Shown here: positions 41,400 to 45,141 of the stretch, one piece after another
Numbering within the stretch: the first letter of the stretch is position 1
Layout of the letters: each line of letters opens with the position of its first letter
Source: Acidimicrobiaceae bacterium
GTDB lineage: Bacteria > Actinomycetota > Acidimicrobiia > Acidimicrobiales > RAAP-2
Direction of reading: 5' to 3'
DNA: 45,141 nucleotides
NCBI GenBank assembly: GCA_013044265.1
Contig: JABEUQ010000033.1
Span: forward strand, 1-45,141
The notes under the pieces: model-generated
Seen by the model: the letters and a program-made list of their open reading frames with translations, nothing else
The model's database searches: none
Told to the model about the DNA's origin: nothing
Program-made: the position numbers and the translations under genes

Positions 41400-43049
41400 T
41401 CAGTGGCTGAGTGTCTCGAGTGTCGGGCTGAATGCGGGTGAGTGACTCCAGGTGGCGTATCCACCGTCGAGGTTGCGCACGTCCAGGCCCCATTGGTTGA
41501 GGATCTGAGTGGCGACGTGACCACGCTGACCGACCTGACAAAAGACCATGACTGGACCCTGAGCGATCTCGTCGCGTCGTTCGCGCAATTCATCAACGGG
41601 GATGTTGACGGCGTCGGGCAGCGATCCACGTTCGAATTCGCCACGGCTGCGCACGTCAAGAATTGTCACACCGCGAGAACGCAACTCCTCCACCTCGTGC
41701 CACTGTGCAGTGCGCTCCAGGCCCGAAAGGACGTTGCCCGCAACATAACCCAACATGTTGACTGGGTCCTTGGCCGAGCCGAAGGGCGGAGCGTACGCTA
41801 ATTCGAGGTCAGCGAGCTCCGCGGCACCAATACCCCCGCGAATCGCGGTGGCGAGCACGTCAATGCGCTTGTCAACGCCCTCGGTGCCAACACCCTGGGC
41901 GCCCAAAAGAGCTCCCGAGGTCGGATCAACGAGAATCTTCAGTGACATCGGCCGCGCACCCGGATAGTACCCGGCGTGCGAACTCGGGTGGGTGTGAATG
42001 GCGATAGCCGAACGCCCCGCAGTCGCCAGCCGCTTCTCATTCCACCCGGTCGTGGCGACCGTGAGGTCAAAAACCTTGACGATAGCGGTGCCTATAGTTG
42101 TCCGCGGCCGCACTGGCACCCCGGCGATGTGGTCCGCCACCAGTCGACCGTGGCGATTCGCGATATTGGCTAGTGGCACCAACGTGGCACTTCCGTCCAG
42201 GGCGTCCATCTTCTCAGCCGCATCGCCCAGGGCGTAAATAGTCGGATCACTCGTCTGGTTGAAACCGTTGACCGCAATACCGCCGCGTGATCCAATATCG
42301 AGTCCCGCCTCGCGCGCCAGAGCGGTATCTGGTCGAACGCCAATGGCCAGTACCACCAGGTCGGCATCAATCACTTCGCCCGAGGATAAATGCACTGAGG
42401 TCGGCCCAATCGTGCTGACACTGGTACCTAGATGTAGCTCTACGCCCTGTCGCACGACCTCTTCAGCCACTAAGGCCGCCATTTCCGGGTCGAGGGGGGC
42501 GAGTAGTTGCGTCGAGGCCTCGACAATTCGCGTCGCAATACCACGGTGCACGAGGTTCTCCGCAATCTCAAGTCCGATGAAACCGCCCCCGATGACGACG
42601 GCGTGTCGCGGAGCGTCCTGCACCACTGAAGTGAGTCGCTCCACGTCTTCGACAGTGCGCAACGGGTAGGCACGCTCAATACCGGGAATCGGTGGTACCA
42701 CCGGAGAAGCGCCCGGACTAAGGACGAGGGCGTCGTACGCCAACTCGTACTCCTCATCGCTGTCGAGGTTGCGCACGCGCACGCGACGGGCCTTCGCGTC
42801 GATGCTGAGCGCCTCGCTGTGCACCCGCACGTCAATGCGGAAACGTTCGTGCAACGACTCGGGTGTTTGCAGCAACAACGCGGCCTCGTCCTCGATGACG
42901 CCGCCCACGTAGTAGGGCAATCCGCAATTCGCGTACGAGACGTGCGCGCTGCGTTCGATCACCACGATCGAGGCGTCCTCGATCAGACGGCGCAATCGTG
43001 TCGCCACGGACATCCCGCCGGCCACTCCACCAATAATGACAACATTCAT
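41400..43049 (-). CDS. CoA-disulfide reductase-like FAD-dependent oxidoreductase with C-terminal rhodanese domain
   Basis: VVIIGGVAGGMSVATRLRR...SYANCGLPYYVGG; C-terminal rhodanese with VMVFCQVGQRGHVATQIL. Confidence 0.92.
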   Translation of the reverse strand: MNVVIIGGVAGGMSVATRLRRLIEDASIVVIERSAHVSYANCGLPYYVGGVIEDEAALLLQTPESLHERFRIDVRVHSEALSIDAKARRVRVRNLDSDEEYELAYDALVLSPGASPVVPPIPGIERAYPLRTVEDVERLTSVVQDAPRHAVVIGGGFIGLEIAENLVHRGIATRIVEASTQLLAPLDPEMAALVAEEVVRQGVELHLGTSVSTIGPTSVHLSSGEVIDADLVVLAIGVRPDTALAREAGLDIGSRGGIAVNGFNQTSDPTIYALGDAAEKMDALDGSATLVPLANIANRHGRLVADHIAGVPVRPRTTIGTAIVKVFDLTVATTGWNEKRLATAGRSAIAIHTHPSSHAGYYPGARPMSLKILVDPTSGALLGAQGVGTEGVDKRIDVLATAIRGGIGAAELADLELAYAPPFGSAKDPVNMLGYVAGNVLSGLERTAQWHEVEELRSRGVTILDVRSRGEFERGSLPDAVNIPVDELRERRDEIAQGPVMVFCQVGQRGHVATQILNQWGLDVRNLDGGYATWSHSPAFSPTLETLSH

Positions 43050-43058
43050 GTCTGCCTC

Positions 43059-43346
43059 CTAGGCCAGGCTCAAGAAGAGCTTCTGCAACTTCTTCGAAAC
43101 GACTTCAGAATCGACACTGGGGTCAGCAATGCATTCGCGCAGCGATGACGAGATCAGCATGAACGCCGCAGTGTGCACGGCCTTGGAGACTGCCGCCATT
43201 TGGGTTACGATCTCGTCACAGGAACGACCTTCTTCGAGCATGCGTACCACGGCACCCATTTGACCGTGTGCTCTCTTTACGCGCAGAGTGATCTGGTTGA
43301 GCTGGGCCTCGTCATCCAAAATGTGAACAGGTTCCGAATTAGCCAT
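43059..43346 (-). CDS. CsoR/RcnR-family regulator (DUF156), CstR-like
   Basis: RVKRAHGQMGAVVRMLEEGRSCDEIVTQMAAVSKAVHTAAFMLISSSLREC; AAGGAGG RBS. Confidence 0.9.
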   Translation of the reverse strand: MANSEPVHILDDEAQLNQITLRVKRAHGQMGAVVRMLEEGRSCDEIVTQMAAVSKAVHTAAFMLISSSLRECIADPSVDSEVVSKKLQKLFLSLA

Positions 43347-43371
43347 GCATCCTCCTTCAATTCGAATTTGT

Positions 43372-43387
43372 ATACCCCCTAGGGTAT
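43372..43387. promoter_or_regulatory. Candidate CsoR-family operator ATACCC-CCTA-GGGTAT
   Basis: Perfect 6-bp arms with 4-nt spacer, about 26 bp upstream of the regulator start. Confidence 0.75.
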
Positions 43388-43478
43388 CAAACATCTACAC
43401 CATCGTGACGTATCCAGGACTTTGGTCCTGGTGAGACCCCCTCCGCGATACCGTGCGCCCTAGTCCGAAGGGCTCGCC

Positions 43479-44511
43479 ATGCAACAACGTGGTGTTATCG
43501 TCACCGCGATGACTGAGTCAGCGAAACGCTCCTCCGTGTCGCGACGAGTGCACTTCGTCTTTCTGTGGTTCGTGCTCGCCGTTGTCGTAGACCTTGGTTT
43601 CTGGCGCCGCCATACGTGGGCAGACCGTGTACCCCTCAGCGTGATCGTCGCACTCGCCGCGCTGGGCATCTCACGCACCCGCGACGCCGGTCACCTCGAA
43701 CGCAGTCGAACAGAGGACCCCCTGCCCAGTCTGGCTGGGTGCACTGCGGCCCTGGTACTGATCCGTGGCGCCGGCCTCGCGCCCATTGTCGCGGCCACCC
43801 TCACGGGCCGTCGGCGGCGGAGTGTTCGTGCGGTGGATGAAGGGTGCGCGCGACTACCACGGGGCTCCGATCTACGTTGGGGCTTTCGTCGGAATCACCT
43901 CGCAACAGGTTTTTCACAACATCTGGTGGGTACTCGGCGCCGGACTCCTCGCCGGCACGTTGTGGTCGGTGAGCCGTGACGCGTGGGTCGGAGTAGGCGG
44001 CAAAATGGGAACGATGGCCCTGATGGCCATCATCAGCGTCTCGCTCGTCGCTCGAACTCTTCACCAACGCGGACCCGCAGGGCACGCCCTCGACGCCCAC
44101 GGAGTGGTGTTGCTCGCATACGGCGTGGGGCTCGCGGCCGCGCCCCTGACCTATTATTTATCGCACCCGCGACGGTGGGGAGCAGTTCTCGGCTCCGCGG
44201 TGCCGTCCGCGGCCTTTGCGCTGACGATGACTCTCACTTCACCGTCGTGGCACATCCACGCCGACGCGCTGTCCTACCTCTGGTACGGATCGAGCTTCGT
44301 GGGTATGACGACGCCGGCGCGAGTAGCGCGACCCGCCATATCGATACCTCTGGCGGGCGCACTCTTTACGTGGTTAGCCGTGCGCTTTGGACCCGACTTC
44401 ACCGGATTGGGAGGTACGGCCGGTCTCACTGCGTTGATATCAGTCTTCGCGATACGCGGCGTGCAAGCCTCCTTCGCGCACGGCAAAGTGCCGACGATAC
44501 TCAGTCGCTAG
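43479..44511 (+). pseudogene. Polytopic membrane protein split by a frameshift near 43800-43815
   Basis: Frame starting 43479 is hydrophobic to ...LAPIVAATLTG; the frame containing 43765 continues AVGGGVFVRWMKG...VGAFVGITSQQVFHNIWW to 44511. Confidence 0.6.
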
Positions 44512-44517
44512 ACCATC

Positions 44518-44868
44518 TCAGCGACGCCGAGTGGCCAGTGCGTTCATCACGCGCCATCCCACGAGAAACAATGTCAAGAATGCCAGTGCCACCACCACGA
44601 AGGCGAGCGCCGTTCCTTGTCCCGACAGGACACGCAGCGTCATGCCCAGCGCCACCGTGACGAGTACGATTACCAGTCCGTTGACTGGAGTTGACGCTTC
44701 GCGTCGAGTACGCCGCACCATGAGCCAACCCAGCAAAAGTCCCGCCGCGAAAGGCCACGTCGTAGAGAACATTCCGAGTACCGTCATGCCGTGCCGGTGC
44801 GCCGCCCGACCGATTCCGACGAAGAGCAACACACTCAGTACGTCGAGGGCGAGAGCGTACTTCTTCAT
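44518..44868 (-). CDS. DUF3054 family membrane protein
   Basis: MKKYALALDVLSVLLFVGIGRAAHRHG...TTWPFAAGLLLGWLMVRR. Confidence 0.75.
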   Translation of the reverse strand: MKKYALALDVLSVLLFVGIGRAAHRHGMTVLGMFSTTWPFAAGLLLGWLMVRRTRREASTPVNGLVIVLVTVALGMTLRVLSGQGTALAFVVVALAFLTLFLVGWRVMNALATRRR

Positions 44869-44884
44869 GACAGGTCAATGTTAG

Positions 44885-44910
44885 GCGTGAACGTCAAATG
44901 ACGTTCACGC
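44885..44910. promoter_or_regulatory. 26-nt near-perfect palindrome GCGTGAACGTCA-AA-TGACGTTCACGC
   Basis: 12-bp perfect arms, 17 bp upstream of the DUF3054 start. Confidence 0.55.
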
Positions 44911-45141
44911 GCGCAATGGCTATTGTCTCATCCACCTTTTAGAAAAACCAGGACCTAGCGAAGGTAACGACTCTTTGGAGTTCCAATTGTGACGGGATAC
45001 TGGTTGCCAGTTCAAAACATCGCAAGATCGAAGAAGGCGTCCCCGAATATGTTCTGGCGACGGAAATATATATTAATTCGAGTATTCACCTAACGCCGCG
45101 TTGGATAGAAGTTGCGTACTTATCGCTCAGTAGAAAGATCA

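Noticed and set aside
44989-45093. Short plus-strand ORF VTGYWLPVQNIARSKKASPNMFWRRKYILIRVFT
   Set aside because: Too short, no RBS, no recognisable similarity; insufficient support.
1-45141. CRISPR arrays, transposases, prophage genes, tRNA/rRNA genes
   Set aside because: No spaced direct repeats, mobile-element proteins or cloverleaf-like sequences noticed by eye; a tRNAscan/CRISPR search would be needed to exclude them fully.

Overview
This window looks like a housekeeping segment of a high-GC actinobacterial chromosome; Acidimicrobiia-like is my inference from content and gene order. I recognise purK-purE, a pspA-htpX-pspAB envelope-stress cluster, a polysaccharide pair (coiled-coil methyltransferase plus tandem-domain glycosyltransferase), fumC, and a long minus-strand run (DUF2469-rplS-trmD-rimM-khpA-rpsP-ffh-ftsY-smc-mutM-rnc-acpP-plsX-rpmF-DUF177-coaD-rsmD). 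These are followed by recG, a DAK2/FakA-like kinase, rpmB, thiL, GTP-type pckG, an NDH-2-like oxidoreductase, an MFS transporter, and a CsoR/CstR-like regulator with a rhodanese-fused CoA-disulfide reductase-like protein. I saw no CRISPR array, transposase, rRNA or tRNA. Two genes missing from the ORF track can be read from the sequence: rpmF (L32) and a 53-aa Cys-rich small protein overlapping a methyltransferase start (GTGA). The best leads are: (1) the CstR-like regulator with an ATACCC-N4-GGGTAT operator, the rhodanese-fused reductase and the Cys-rich small protein in one putative operon; (2) a dyad-rich intergenic region with mutually exclusive hairpins upstream of the polysaccharide genes; (3) a 26-nt near-perfect palindrome upstream of a DUF3054 gene; (4) a frame-disrupted membrane gene. 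I could not establish a wholly new system. Product names come from reading protein sequences by eye, without database searches.
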